This document shows, piece after piece, positions 53,501-64,000 of a stretch of DNA of 64,000 nucleotides. The notes beneath the pieces are model-generated. The model was given only the letters and a program-made list of their open reading frames with translations, was not told where the DNA came from and ran no database searches. Position 1 is the stretch's first letter; each line of letters begins with the position of its first letter. The DNA comes from Theodoxus fluviatilis (taxonomy: Eukaryota > Mollusca > Gastropoda > Cycloneritida > Neritidae): positions 166,727 to 230,726 of the forward strand of contig JAWQFJ010001180.1 of assembly GCA_034096865.1 (NCBI GenBank), given 5' to 3'. The translations under genes and the position numbers were made by a program.

Positions 53501-55960
53501 CTTCACCTCTAAGAGTGCTTCCTTCTTGTCTCCAGCTGTACATGGCTGCCCAGTCTTCCCGTCAGAGCCACCAGGGCCAAGTGTCCTTCATCTCCTTTGA
53601 GGGTCACCATGGTTACGGCCACAAGCACCTCTTCAAGGCACCAGAGCTCCCCGAGCTAGTCATGTGAGTTGAGAAATGGAAGTGGGCTGTGTCCTGTGGG
53701 ATCTCTCCTAAACTTTGGGGGCGGGGGGGGGGGGGGGGGTCTGAAGTAAAAAATATTTGGAATCGTCACATTCAAGCAATAGTTTTCATTCATATTCCAT
53801 TTTGCATGTAGTTTGGTTCCGAGAATATGCTTTATTTTACCAGCGTCTTTGAGGTGTATGTCAGTCAATGTTCTTGTCGCGTTTTGATTGTTTTTGACTT
53901 ACATGCAAAGCAAAAGTGAGTCTATGTACTCGCCCTTTTCGTCCGTCCGGGCGTCCGGGCGTCTGTAAAAAACTTTAACATTGGATTTTTCTCGGAGACT
54001 ATCAAGTCTATCAACACCCAATTTGGCATGATGGTGTAGGATGACAAGGCGTACAAAAACATACATAGAGACTTGACCTTGCTTCAAGGTCAAGGTCGCA
54101 GGGGCCGTAAGTGTTGTCTAAAAAAACAGCCATTTTTCACATTTTCCAAATTTTCTATGAAGTTTTTGAGATTGGATACCTGACCTATATATGGTATATA
54201 GGGCAAAGTAATCCCTATCTTTTGATACCAGTTTGATTGACCTTGCTTCAAGGTCAAGGTCACAGGAGCTCTTTAACGTTGGATTGTATACATATTTTGA
54301 AGTGACCTTGAACCTGACCTATGGAAGATAACTCTTCCAAACTTCATAACATTGTAGTACACATGTTATACTTTCATACTAGGTCACCTGTGTCGTTCGT
54401 CTGGGCATCCAGGCCAGCGGCCGGGTGTCCTGTCGTCCATAAAAAACTTTAACGTTGGATTTTTCCTGGAGACTATTAAGTCTATCAACACCCAATTTGG
54501 CATGATGGTGTAGGATGACAAGGCATACAAAAACATACATAGTGACTTGACCTTGCTTCAAGGTCAAGGTCACAGGAGCTCTTTAAAGTTGGTATACATA
54601 TTTTGAAGTGACCTTGACCCCGAACTATGAAAGATAACTCTTCCAAACTTCATAACATTGTAGTACACATGTTATACTTTCATACTAGGTCACCCGTGTT
54701 GTCCGTCCGGGCGTCCTGCCGCCCGTAAAAAACTTTAACGTTGGATTTTTCTCGAAGACTATTAAGTCTATCAACACCCAATTTGGCATGATGGTGTATG
54801 ATGACAAGGTGTACAAATACATACACAGTGACTTGACCTTGCTTCAAGGTCAAGGTCGCAGGGGCTGTAAATGTTTTTTAAATAAGCCATTTTTCACATT
54901 TTCCAAATTTTCTCTGAAGTTTTTGAGATTGGATACCTGACCTATATATGGTATATAGGGCAAAGTAATCCCTATCTTTTGATACCAGTTTGATTGACCT
55001 TGCTTCAAGGTCAAGGTCACAGGAGCTCTTCAAAGTTGGATTGTATACATATTTTGAAGTGACCTTGACCCTGAACTATGGAAGATAACTCTTCCAAACT
55101 TCATAACATTGTAGTACACATGTTATACTTTCATCATGAGACACATTTGGTCACATATCATCAAGGTCAAGGTCACTTTGACCCTTATGAAATGTGACCA
55201 AAATGGGGTAGTGAACCATTAAAAGTGACCATATCTCATGGTAGAAAGTGCCAATAAGCACCATTGTGCTTCCTATGTCTTGAATTAACAGCTTTGTGTT
55301 GCATGACCTTGGATGACCTTGACCTTGGGTCAAGGTCACATGTATTTTGTAGAGAAAATGTGTAAAGCAGTTCTTAGTGTTATGATGTCATTGGTAGGTT
55401 TAGTTGTTTGACCTTGACCTTGAAGGTCACCTGAAGGTCAAGGTCATGTAAAGATCAAGGTCAAGCATGTGAGTCGTATGGGCTTTGCCCTTCTTGTTGT
55501 ATATTTATTTCATTGAAAGAATGTTGTGACTTGTTCCATTTAGGTATCTACCTGAATGATACCATTGCTATTAAACAGATTTCATCATGTATGAACATGT
55601 GAAATGATAATTTCCAGAGGTACTATTCATCCACCAGCTTTGTGCTGATATATAAGTATTTGAAAGAGGCATAAATGTGTATGTACTAGCCTCATTACAG
55701 TGTCAATAAAGTGTGTTGCTCTTACCCTGATGCATCATGACTGAAGTAAGATTTTTTTTTACCAACATAACGGTGATTCCATCTTAAAGTAATTGATCAC
55801 TTGTGTAGGTTTTTTGTCTATCACTTTATTTGCCTGGGTTGACATTTTTATTTAGCATTTTCTCATGAACCTTTTTGTAATGTCTTTTTTTTTCTTTTTT
55901 TGCAGGCGATTCTTTGAGGACTGCCGAAAGAGGGACACAGAAGACATCAACAAATTGTAA
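38083..55960 (+). CDS. ABHD12: Lysophosphatidylserine lipase ABHD12 (complete, 12 exons, 373 aa)
   Basis: Exons are 38083-38171, 40708-40838, 41336-41441, 44196-44321, 44730-44806, 45268-45397, 46056-46093, 46426-46505, 47938-48020, 50716-50794, 53536-53663 and 55906-55960 (TAA), 1,122 bases in total, all in phase. ABHD12 is a single-pass ER membrane alpha/beta hydrolase that hydrolyses lysophosphatidylserine and monoacylglycerols. Visible features are a short charged N-terminus, one membrane segment (about residues 42-60, [15 protein letters not shown]), [17 protein letters not shown], an oxyanion loop [12 protein letters not shown], the nucleophile motif GHSLG (Ser216), HAEDDQVVP (acid near Asp303) and GYGHK (His342). 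Human ABHD12 is 398 aa. Exon 2 was started at 40708 rather than 40686 because only that acceptor keeps phase with exon 1. The introns carry several transposons. Exon 1 and its junction are the least certain part. Confidence 0.93.
38745..38940 (-). repeat. Dispersed repeat copy 2 (inverted) with (CA)n at 38868-38940
   Basis: The reverse complement gives (GT)n then CAGCATGCTGTTACATCTTC and AAGCACTTAGGGAATCC, matching the layout of the copy at 3544-3775. It lies in ABHD12 intron 1. A separate (GT)n tract is at 39035-39086. Confidence 0.55.
40480..40584. repeat. (CT)n tract, ABHD12 intron 1
   Basis: About 52 CT units, 120 bp upstream of the exon 2 acceptor. Confidence 0.92.
41930..42080. repeat. 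(CCT/CTT)n polypyrimidine tract
   Basis: CTTCTCCTCCTC repeats grade into C-rich sequence, in ABHD12 intron 3 upstream of the hAT element. Confidence 0.88.
42373..43959 (+). mobile_element. hAT transposon with degenerate, internally deleted transposase (ABHD12 intron 3)
   Basis: The ends are CAGAGTTGCCTACC on the left and GGCAGGCAACTCTG on the right (13/14 inverted match). An exact 6-bp direct repeat ACAATG flanks the element at 42367-42372 and 43960-43965. Inside, a frame from 42713 encodes a BED-type zinc finger (YCEVCACDF, then a paired-His segment RRHVDTDKH). A second frame near 43113-43400 has [21 protein letters not shown] third (43327-43788) has the C-terminal hAT dimerisation block [19 protein letters not shown]. 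Stops, frame changes and a missing middle make it non-autonomous. Sub-terminal GTCCCGGAAA/GTCCCTGAAA motifs recur at both ends. Confidence 0.88.
42713..43788 (+). pseudogene. Broken hAT transposase open frames
   Basis: The remains consist of an N-terminal BED finger frame (42713-43030), a middle frame (43113-43448) and a C-terminal dimerisation frame (43327-43788). The catalytic core between the RNase-H-like start ([12 protein letters not shown]) and the C-terminal block is largely missing, so it cannot encode a functional enzyme. Confidence 0.8.
45268..45397 (+). CDS. ABHD12: ABHD12 exon 6 with the nucleophile elbow
   Basis: The acceptor is cctgtccag and the donor is ACTGC|gtaagt. It encodes [13 protein letters not shown], then an amphipathic helix, then [10 protein letters not shown]. 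The GHSLG pentapeptide is the GxSxG nucleophile elbow of serine hydrolases, and the [10 protein letters not shown] context is shared with human ABHD12 as I recall it. Confidence 0.92.
45465..45620 (+). repeat. Dispersed repeat copy 3 (ABHD12 intron 6)
   Basis: TGCCAACCCTGAAC, then AAGCTGTCCCATCTTCCCTG and GAGCACTCAGGGATACC. It is similar to the copies at 3544 and 38745 but lacks the (GT)n tract. Confidence 0.5.
46506..47937 (+). other. ABHD12 intron 8 with a possible tRNA-like SINE remnant
   Basis: 1.4 kb with no exon. GGTTCAATCCC near 47600 matches a pol III B box, and the flanking 47560-47770 sequence looks SINE-like, but no A box or tail is clear. The remaining open frames are short and look random. 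Confidence 0.35.
48299..49782 (+). mobile_element. piggyBac-like non-autonomous element 1 (ABHD12 intron 9)
   Basis: TTAA (48299-48302) followed by CCCATTTCCGCC, and GGCGGAAATGGG followed by TTAA (49779-49782): perfect 12-bp inverted repeats inside the TTAA duplication diagnostic of piggyBac. Just inside the left end, CCGCCGGATGCGACGTAC occurs twice as a sub-terminal repeat. An open frame at 48531-48857 starts [19 protein letters not shown], acidic like piggyBac transposase N-termini, but ends after 108 codons. The AT-rich interior has no catalytic domain. Confidence 0.88.
50081..50475 (+). mobile_element. Probable tRNA-derived SINE (ABHD12 intron 9)
   Basis: A tRNA-like head contains GAGGCCGAGTCGAATGG and AGTGTTCGAAGCTGCG, the latter close to a pol III B box. 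Then follows CCCACCCAGGAGTAAAACTG, GGTACCTG and a unique 3' body. The arrangement resembles molluscan SINEs as I recall them. No clear target duplication was found. Confidence 0.4.
50520..50582. repeat. (CA)n microsatellite
   Basis: About 28 CA units with CATA/CTCA interruptions, 135 bp before ABHD12 exon 10. Confidence 0.9.
51069..52411 (-). mobile_element. piggyBac-like element 2, minus orientation (ABHD12 intron 10)
   Basis: TTAA flanks at 51069-51072 and 52408-52411 surround ends CCCATTAGACAC and (reverse complement) TCCACTCGCTTCGG. Reading the right end on the minus strand gives TTAA, a GGATG...GCGCACGTTGCATCC block and a second similar block, the same layout as the left end of element 1. 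The minus strand encodes an acidic segment ([19 protein letters not shown], then [10 protein letters not shown]) like piggyBac transposase N-termini, interrupted by a stop. A 36-bp unit is tandemly repeated three times at 51639-51740. Confidence 0.72.
53160..53475. repeat. (CATC)n/(CACC)n tetranucleotide repeat
   Basis: Degenerate CCATCCAT/CCCACCCA repeats over about 315 bp end about 60 bp upstream of the ABHD12 exon 11 acceptor (53535). Frames through it are artefacts. Confidence 0.92.
53897..55496. mobile_element. GACCTTG-rich dispersed element, copy 2 (ABHD12 intron 11)
   Basis: It starts ACTTACATGCAAAGCAAAAG and ends GCATGTGAGTCGTATGGGC, TTTGCCC, TTCTTG. The head module (TTTAACGTTGGATTTTTC plus CTATCAACACCC) occurs three times (near 53975, 54447 and 54735), so copy number inside the element varies between insertions. 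AAGGTCA/TGACCTT motifs are dense throughout. Confidence 0.68.
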
Positions 55961-56551
55961 ATGCCCTCCTGCTTGTTTGAAATGCTGCTTGCTCAGTATT
56001 GGCAGAAGAACTGATATTTTGAAGTTATGGTAATGTTGTCTCCAACTAATTTTTCAAGTGCACTGAGTGCGGGAATAATCACAGCTGCCTTACATGTAGG
56101 ATCTGTAGTGTTCACAGAGATTTGATTTTTATTTTCGTTCATTTCTTGGGGATAGTGATGCTGTTAATTAATAGCATATCCTGCAGGATGTTCTGTTGTT
56201 GGGGCAAGTGGTGCCTTAATTCCTACAGTAGATTTCCGTGTTCATAGGCTTTGCTTTGAGCCATGTTGTTCTTGATTTCTTTGTGAAAGGGTATTGATAG
56301 GTTCTCTGTGCGACATATACATAGAAGAGGAGGTTTAAAAAAGCAGCATTTAATGATTTATGTGAAACTATGTACATAACATGGCTTCAATTGAATGAAG
56401 GAAAGAGATGTAGCTGCTATGGTATAGTTTCCAGGAAATATTTATTCACTTCACAGCAGTGCTCTATTCAGGAAATAGTAGTATGAAAACTTGTTGTACC
56501 TGATTGTTGTGAAAATATTTTGGAAAAAGCTGCAAATGCTGCTAATTTTTT

Positions 56552-57380
56552 ACTCACATGCGAAGCAAAAGTGAGTCTATGTACTCACCCGTTTCGTCCG
56601 TCCGGGCGTCCGAAAACTTTAACGTTGGAATTTTCTCGGAGACTATTAAGTCTATCAATACCAAATATGGCATGATGGTGTATGATGACAAGACCTCAAA
56701 AAACACACATAGTGACTTAACCTTGCTTCAAGGTCAAGGTCGCAGGGGCCATAAATGTTGTCTAAAAAACAGCCATTTTTCACATTTTCTCAATTTTCTC
56801 TGAAGTTTTTGAGATTGGATACCTCACCTATATATGGTATATAGGGCAAAGTAAGCCCTATCTTTTGATACCAGTTTGGCATACCTTGCTTCAAGGTCAA
56901 GGTCACAGGAGCTCTTCAAAGTTGGATTGTATACATATTTTGAAGTGACCTTGACCCTGAACTATGGAAGATAACTGTTTAAAACTTAATAATTATGAGG
57001 GGCACATGTTATACTTTCATCATGAGACACATTTGGTCAAATATCATCAAGGTCAAGGTCACTTTGACCCTTATGAAATGTGACCAAAATGGGGTAGTGA
57101 ACCACTAAAAGTGACCATATCTCATGGCAGAAGTGCCAATAAGCACCATTTTGCTTCCTATGTCTTGAATTAACAGCTTTGTGTTGCATGACCTTGGATG
57201 ACCTTGACCTTGGGTCAAGGCCACAGGTATTTTGGTAGGAAAAATGTGTAAAGCAGTTCTTAGTGTATGATGTCATTGCTAGGTTTAGTTGTTTAACCTT
57301 GACCTTAAGGTCACCTGAAGGTCAAGGTCATGTAAAGGTCAAGGTCAAGCATGTGAGTCGTATGGGCTTTGCCCTTCTTG
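56552..57380. mobile_element. GACCTTG-rich dispersed element, copy 3 (downstream of ABHD12)
   Basis: The shortest copy (829 bp), with a single head module and both ends complete (ACTCACATGCGAAGCAAAAG; GCATGTGAGTCG and the GGGCTTTGCCC hairpin, then TTCTTG). It may lie within the ABHD12 3' UTR if the 58834 poly(A) signal is used. Confidence 0.7.
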
Positions 57381-58880
57381 TTCATTTTGCTGTCACATTT
57401 TGTGAATGCCCATTCAGCAAGCTTAGCTGATACGAGTAAGAATTCCAGCATTTACTTTTTTGTTTACTTGATATCACAATCTGTCACAATGTCGCCGTTA
57501 CAAGAGCATAATTTTTGTTGTTTTTAGTGATAGGTGTTGTATTCTTCCCAGCCGTTGTTACGTTGTTAACTTTGATAATTAGTTCCATTCTTTAGACTGT
57601 AAGTCTTCCTTGTTGTCTCCTTGTTGAGGTGCAAGAAATCCCTGTGATTTGTGTCCTTTTTTATATCTTTTAGGAGTGTGATATAATCATGCAGTTTTTT
57701 TGTGCAAGCAAGCGTGAAGAAATACATAGTTTGTATCAACTAGATTGGGCGCAAGCCTTTGCCAGTACATCTTCAAAGGGTTAATTGTCTTATATGTGAT
57801 TGGTGCTTTGAATCTCACCATGAAGGAGCAATAATATTTTTTCATCAGTGTCCATAACTGATGGTTAAAATTTTGGTGATGGTGTTTTGTTTTGATTGCT
57901 GAGACATGCAAACCAGGACACACATAGATCTGAATTGCAAGATCAATATACATGGATCTGTTTTCACCTTTTTCTCTCTTCTTTTTGAACGTCCTTTTAC
58001 AGATTTTATCTGTGGAATCATCTCTTGTTTTGCTTTTTTCTTCATTTTATCAAAGATATATATGATATCATTGATAAATGGTCTTTGATTATATGATGCA
58101 GATGATGATGATGATGATGATGATAATTATGAGAATATATTTTTTTATGTTTTTTTTCTGGAACAAAACATTAGGGTACACAAGGGAGAAAAAGAGGAAT
58201 GCTTATTGTTAACAATGCAGAGCTAAGAACTAATCATCAACAAAGCATACTAACAAAAACACACAACTGGCACTGTTCCTTTGTATGATGGCTCAGGGAT
58301 GTGGATGTACCTAGTACAGTACTTGGGGTGAATCATGACATTTTATGTTGTTTGTTGGCTTTACTACTTGTATACTGAATAACTAAGAAGTGTGAGTTGG
58401 CCTTCTTTGTTGTCCTTTTTATTCAGTCAAGATGCTGTGAGATAAGTGCTTCTTACACTTAACTGTTATCCCTGGGAACAGCATTTGCATTATGCACGGG
58501 ATGAATTTTAAGGTGTCCTGTCAGGTTACAGCTAATTTTGATTACATTTGTGAATCATGCTTTAGTGCTTGCTAGACATCCTGCTTGTAACTATGTTCTT
58601 GAGTGCAAACTGCAGTAAGTATATTTCTAAACAAGAAGCTTTCCCCCCCATAACCCCACCCCCCACCCCTTTTTTTTCTTGCATGTAGGATTCCTGAGTA
58701 AATATTACAATTATATCTTAATTTTCATGCATCCTTAATATGCTGAATGTTGCGCAAATAATTTTTTCATGATTTGGTGTATTGTTTTATATGTACTTTT
58801 CCATATCATGCTGTGATAAGGCTAATCAATGCAAATAAAGTTATTTGATACCCATGCTGTCTTGTTATCAAGTATACAGT
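57381..58880 (+). other. Possible ABHD12 3' UTR, no other gene seen
   Basis: AT-rich sequence without exons. It includes a short (GAT)n at 58098-58122 and a C-rich patch at 58645-58672, and ends near the AATAAA at 58834. Confidence 0.4.
58834..58839 (+). promoter_or_regulatory. Candidate ABHD12 poly(A) signal
   Basis: AATAAA lies 2.9 kb downstream of the ABHD12 stop, in GCAAATAAAGTTATTTG. No closer canonical AATAAA was noticed in the 3' sequence. The intervening region contains a GACCTTG-rich element (56552-57380), so either the UTR is long and includes it or a variant signal is used earlier. Confidence 0.35.
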
Positions 58881-58919
58881 ACCACCTCCAAGCAAAGCAC
58901 AGTACTGCTGTGATAAAGA

Positions 58920-59330
58920 AATTTAAACATCGCACTCGACAAGGAAAAATATCAGCCACTCATGTGTAGCTTTCGCAGGGTTTCTGCCCGGCTTCTTCAG
59001 CGCTCTGACTGAGACTGAAATGACTTGGGCTTCCTACCACACGCCAGTGAGATGAACTCGCGACTAAGTGACTGAATTAGGGAATTGTAGACTGCCAGCA
59101 GGATGTGCCTCTCTATGTCTCTATTGAGCATCGGATTGGTGGCCATGATGTGGATGGCTTCCTTAACCCCTCTGCAGAATTAGTTCCCCTTACGCTCCAG
59201 CACCAAGATGCCGTTTCATTCTGCTGAGCTTACTCTCTATGGCTGGACATAGGCTGGCAAACTGATTGTTCAAATTGTCATGTAGGGCTCCCACTTCTAA
59301 CTTCGCTATTCTTAGAGGCGAATGAATGGG
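58920..59330 (-). mobile_element. Penelope-like retroelement remnant (C-terminal endonuclease motif)
   Basis: On the minus strand, 59190-59080 reads GVKEAIHIMATNPMLNRD followed by IERHILLAVYNSLI. The KEAI(x)nNPxLNRD pattern is the one I recall at the end of the GIY-YIG domain of Penelope-like elements. Further frames nearby are interrupted by stops. The remnant is short and degenerate. Confidence 0.45.
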
Positions 59331-60174
59331 GGCATCATGACTTGAGTTGCATTTATTCTAAACTATTCTAGTAAATTTTGTGATTATTAATGGCCTTGCA
59401 TAGCCTACAAAGACTATAGGCTGTAAAAATCCATCCATCTATCTCTGAAATAATGGATTTCTGCAAAAACCAAGGTGGTATTTCAACCAGGGGGTGGGGG
59501 GTGGGTGGGAATCCTTTAAGCGAAAACAGTTTATTGAAGAAAAAAACCAACCCACAAGTAAGGCATCGTTTTCCGCCAAGACACTGAGAGCAGACGGTCC
59601 ATGGACCACAAGCAGAGGCCGCCTTCAGTTCCAGGGGAGATGTGATAGACGAAAAACTGGCCAGTATGAAGGTGGAGACCTACAGCAGTTTACAGACTGT
59701 GTGGTGCATTGAAATCCTGCCACAAGACAGCGGTTCAGTATTTTAAGTGGAAAGATATGACAAACTCACCTATTGATATTGAAGTGTGTAAATATGCTTT
59801 CCTGCAGAATATACAAAGCTGTATGTGCCACCTGGACGGAAGCAATTTCAAATAAGAGGAAAGTTCGTGCATAAGCAGGCATGAAAAGAGGATGTGGAGG
59901 ATCCAAGGCGTTGATTGTCCAAGAGTTGTGTATGTGATGCCAGATTGCACCGTTTTGAATCAAGTTTCACTTTTGTTTTCGGGGCTGGGGGTGAGGAAAA
60001 GCATACCTCAGAACCCTCATAGCTTTTCAGAGACTTTCATTTTGGTCAGTGGGAGCCCTGGTCATGGCAACAGCCTTGGACTCATAGATGCACATTTAGT
60101 ATTTCTACAAAATCCATCTCATACCTGTATATAATCTTTGGAAGTTTGGTCTGTAATGACTGACATTAACTATT

Positions 60175-61880
<1,706 letters not shown>

Positions 61881-61931
<51 letters not shown>

Positions 61932-61981
61932 CAAGCAATCTCTCGCTCAAGCAATCTCTCGCTCAAGCAATCTCTCGCTCA

Positions 61982-62017
<36 letters not shown>

Positions 62018-62092
62018 CAAGCAATCTCTCTCTCTCGCTCAAGCGATCTCTCTCTCTCTCTCTCTCAAGCGCGCGCTCTCTCTCTCTCTCAA

Positions 62093-62147
<55 letters not shown>

Positions 62148-62240
62148 CGCGTGCTCTCGCTCAAGCGCTCTCTCTCGCTCAAGCGCTCTCTCTCGCTCAA
62201 GCGCTCTCTCTCGCTCAAGCGCTCTCTCTCTCTCTCTCTC
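61881..62240. repeat. (CT)n array with CTCAAG interruptions
   Basis: CT repeats punctuated by GCTCAAGC modules, such as CTCTCTCGCTCAAGCG repeated in tandem near 62150-62225, plus a (GC)n patch at 62132-62150. The same modules continue after the TIR element at 62875-63240. Confidence 0.93.
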
Positions 62241-63267
<1,027 letters not shown>

Positions 63268-63394
63268 GCTCTATTCCCTATTAATTTTCCGTTGTGGCTT
63301 TTTATGGTAATTCATTGAAGCCTATGTAGAAAGAAGTGTGTTGATTAATGGAAATGGTACAGAAAAGGTGCATAGAGTTTGGTTTGGTTAACTG

Positions 63395-63720
63395 GTTGGA
63401 TGGGGGTGGTTTGAAATGGGTTGAGATGTTTGGGGGTGGGTTGACCCATAGATTTTTGGGGTGGGTTGAATTAGCACGTTGGAGTGGGCTGGGTGAGCGG
63501 TTTAAAGTTGGGTTAAAGTGGGTTGAGTTGGTTGGGATGGGCTGATTTGAGGTGGGTTGAGTTACCTGGTTGGGGTGGGTTGGTTTGGGTTGTAGTGGTT
63601 TGGGGTGGGTTGAGTTAGCGGGTTGGAAGGAGTTGGTTTGAGGTGGATGACATACTTGGCTGATTGGATTTGGATGGTTTGAGGTGAGTTGAGTTAACTA
63701 GTTGCAGTTTTGGTTTGGGG
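63395..63720. repeat. G-rich degenerate minisatellite
   Basis: Degenerate repeats built from GGGTTGAGTTAGCGGGTTGG and GGTGGGTTGGTTTGAGG. Many GGG/GGTGGG runs on one strand could form G-quadruplexes. It is not a telomeric TTAGGG array. 63721-64000 is unique-looking with nothing recognised. Confidence 0.75.
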
Positions 63721-64000
63721 ACCGGGTGGGAGGATATGGTCTGTGTGAAAAAGGGAGAATTTAACGATTCTGTTTGATATTTTAAATCTCTTCTGAATGA
63801 AACTATTACAATCTGCTAATCATTGTCGCAAAAATAATTCAGATGGAAGGGAGTGATTCTAATACATGTATGTCGATCGGAAATTGTTTGTTAATTTGAT
63901 TGTTGATTAATTAGAAGAAATATATGTAAGTGCATGCCCACTGCAAATTTTCTTGTGGTTGAAGGAAAATATTGCACAAAACACAAACGACACATATGAC

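Noticed and set aside
63395..63720. Telomeric repeat
   Set aside because: The G-rich unit is not TTAGGG and is degenerate.

Overview
This is a eukaryotic, intron-rich window, most likely from a mollusc and probably a marine gastropod. That inference rests on short exons with GT-AG introns of 0.1-3 kb, very long (CT)n/(GT)n/(CA)n microsatellites, many truncated or non-autonomous transposons, and a GACCTTG-rich dispersed repeat. There are no prokaryotic operons, CRISPR arrays or canonical rRNA/tRNA genes. Most long open frames here are low-complexity repeats read as protein. The real genes were rebuilt exon by exon from splice sites, phase continuity and family similarity recalled from memory.

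Three protein-coding genes are supported. (1) On the + strand, 6196-22341 holds the C-terminal 1,212 codons in 15 exons of a long Ser-rich, low-complexity protein ending in a helical segment. It most resembles the tail of the WDR62/MAPKBP1 (JNK-scaffold) family, but that assignment is tentative. Its upstream exons lie outside the window, and its 3' UTR probably runs to about 26,380. (2) On the - strand, 37313-27184 is a complete 7-exon, 195-aa GINS1/PSF1, a subunit of the GINS part of the CMG replicative helicase. It converges tail-to-tail on gene 1. (3) On the + strand, 38083-55960 is a complete 12-exon, 373-aa ABHD12, an ER serine hydrolase (lyso-phosphatidylserine lipase family). It is head-to-head with GINS1 across 769 bp. 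As I recall, human GINS1 and ABHD12 are also divergent neighbours on chromosome 20p11, so this looks like conserved microsynteny. A plausible shared promoter at 37913-38082 has E2F-, ETS- and CCAAT-like sites, but a 5'-truncated LINE sits between it and the GINS1 start codon.

Layout. 1-6195: upstream intron of gene 1 with microsatellites and a 29-copy minisatellite. 6196-22341: exons of gene 1, with a GACCTTG-rich element and several minisatellites in introns. 22342-26380: long 3' UTR or intergenic sequence. 26837-37313: GINS1, with a hAT MITE in intron 5 and a LINE antisense in intron 2. 37331-37910: LINE fragment. 38083-55960: ABHD12, with a hAT transposon (intron 3), two related piggyBac-like elements in opposite orientations (introns 9 and 10), a probable SINE and a GACCTTG-rich element (intron 11). 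55961-64000: 3' UTR, another GACCTTG-rich element, a Penelope-like remnant, a LINE 3' end, large (CT)n arrays and a small TIR element.

The most striking observation is a recurring association between minisatellites and splice signals. A 14-copy 42-bp array (gene 1 exon 10) and a roughly 15-copy 36-bp array (GINS1 exon 4) each reiterate an exon's 3' end together with its 5' splice donor, in units divisible by three and without stops. A third array, of about 48 copies in gene 1 intron 11, ends 14 bp before a 3' splice site and carries a branch-point-like CTGAC in most units. Two unrelated genes thus carry serial, frame-preserving alternative donors.
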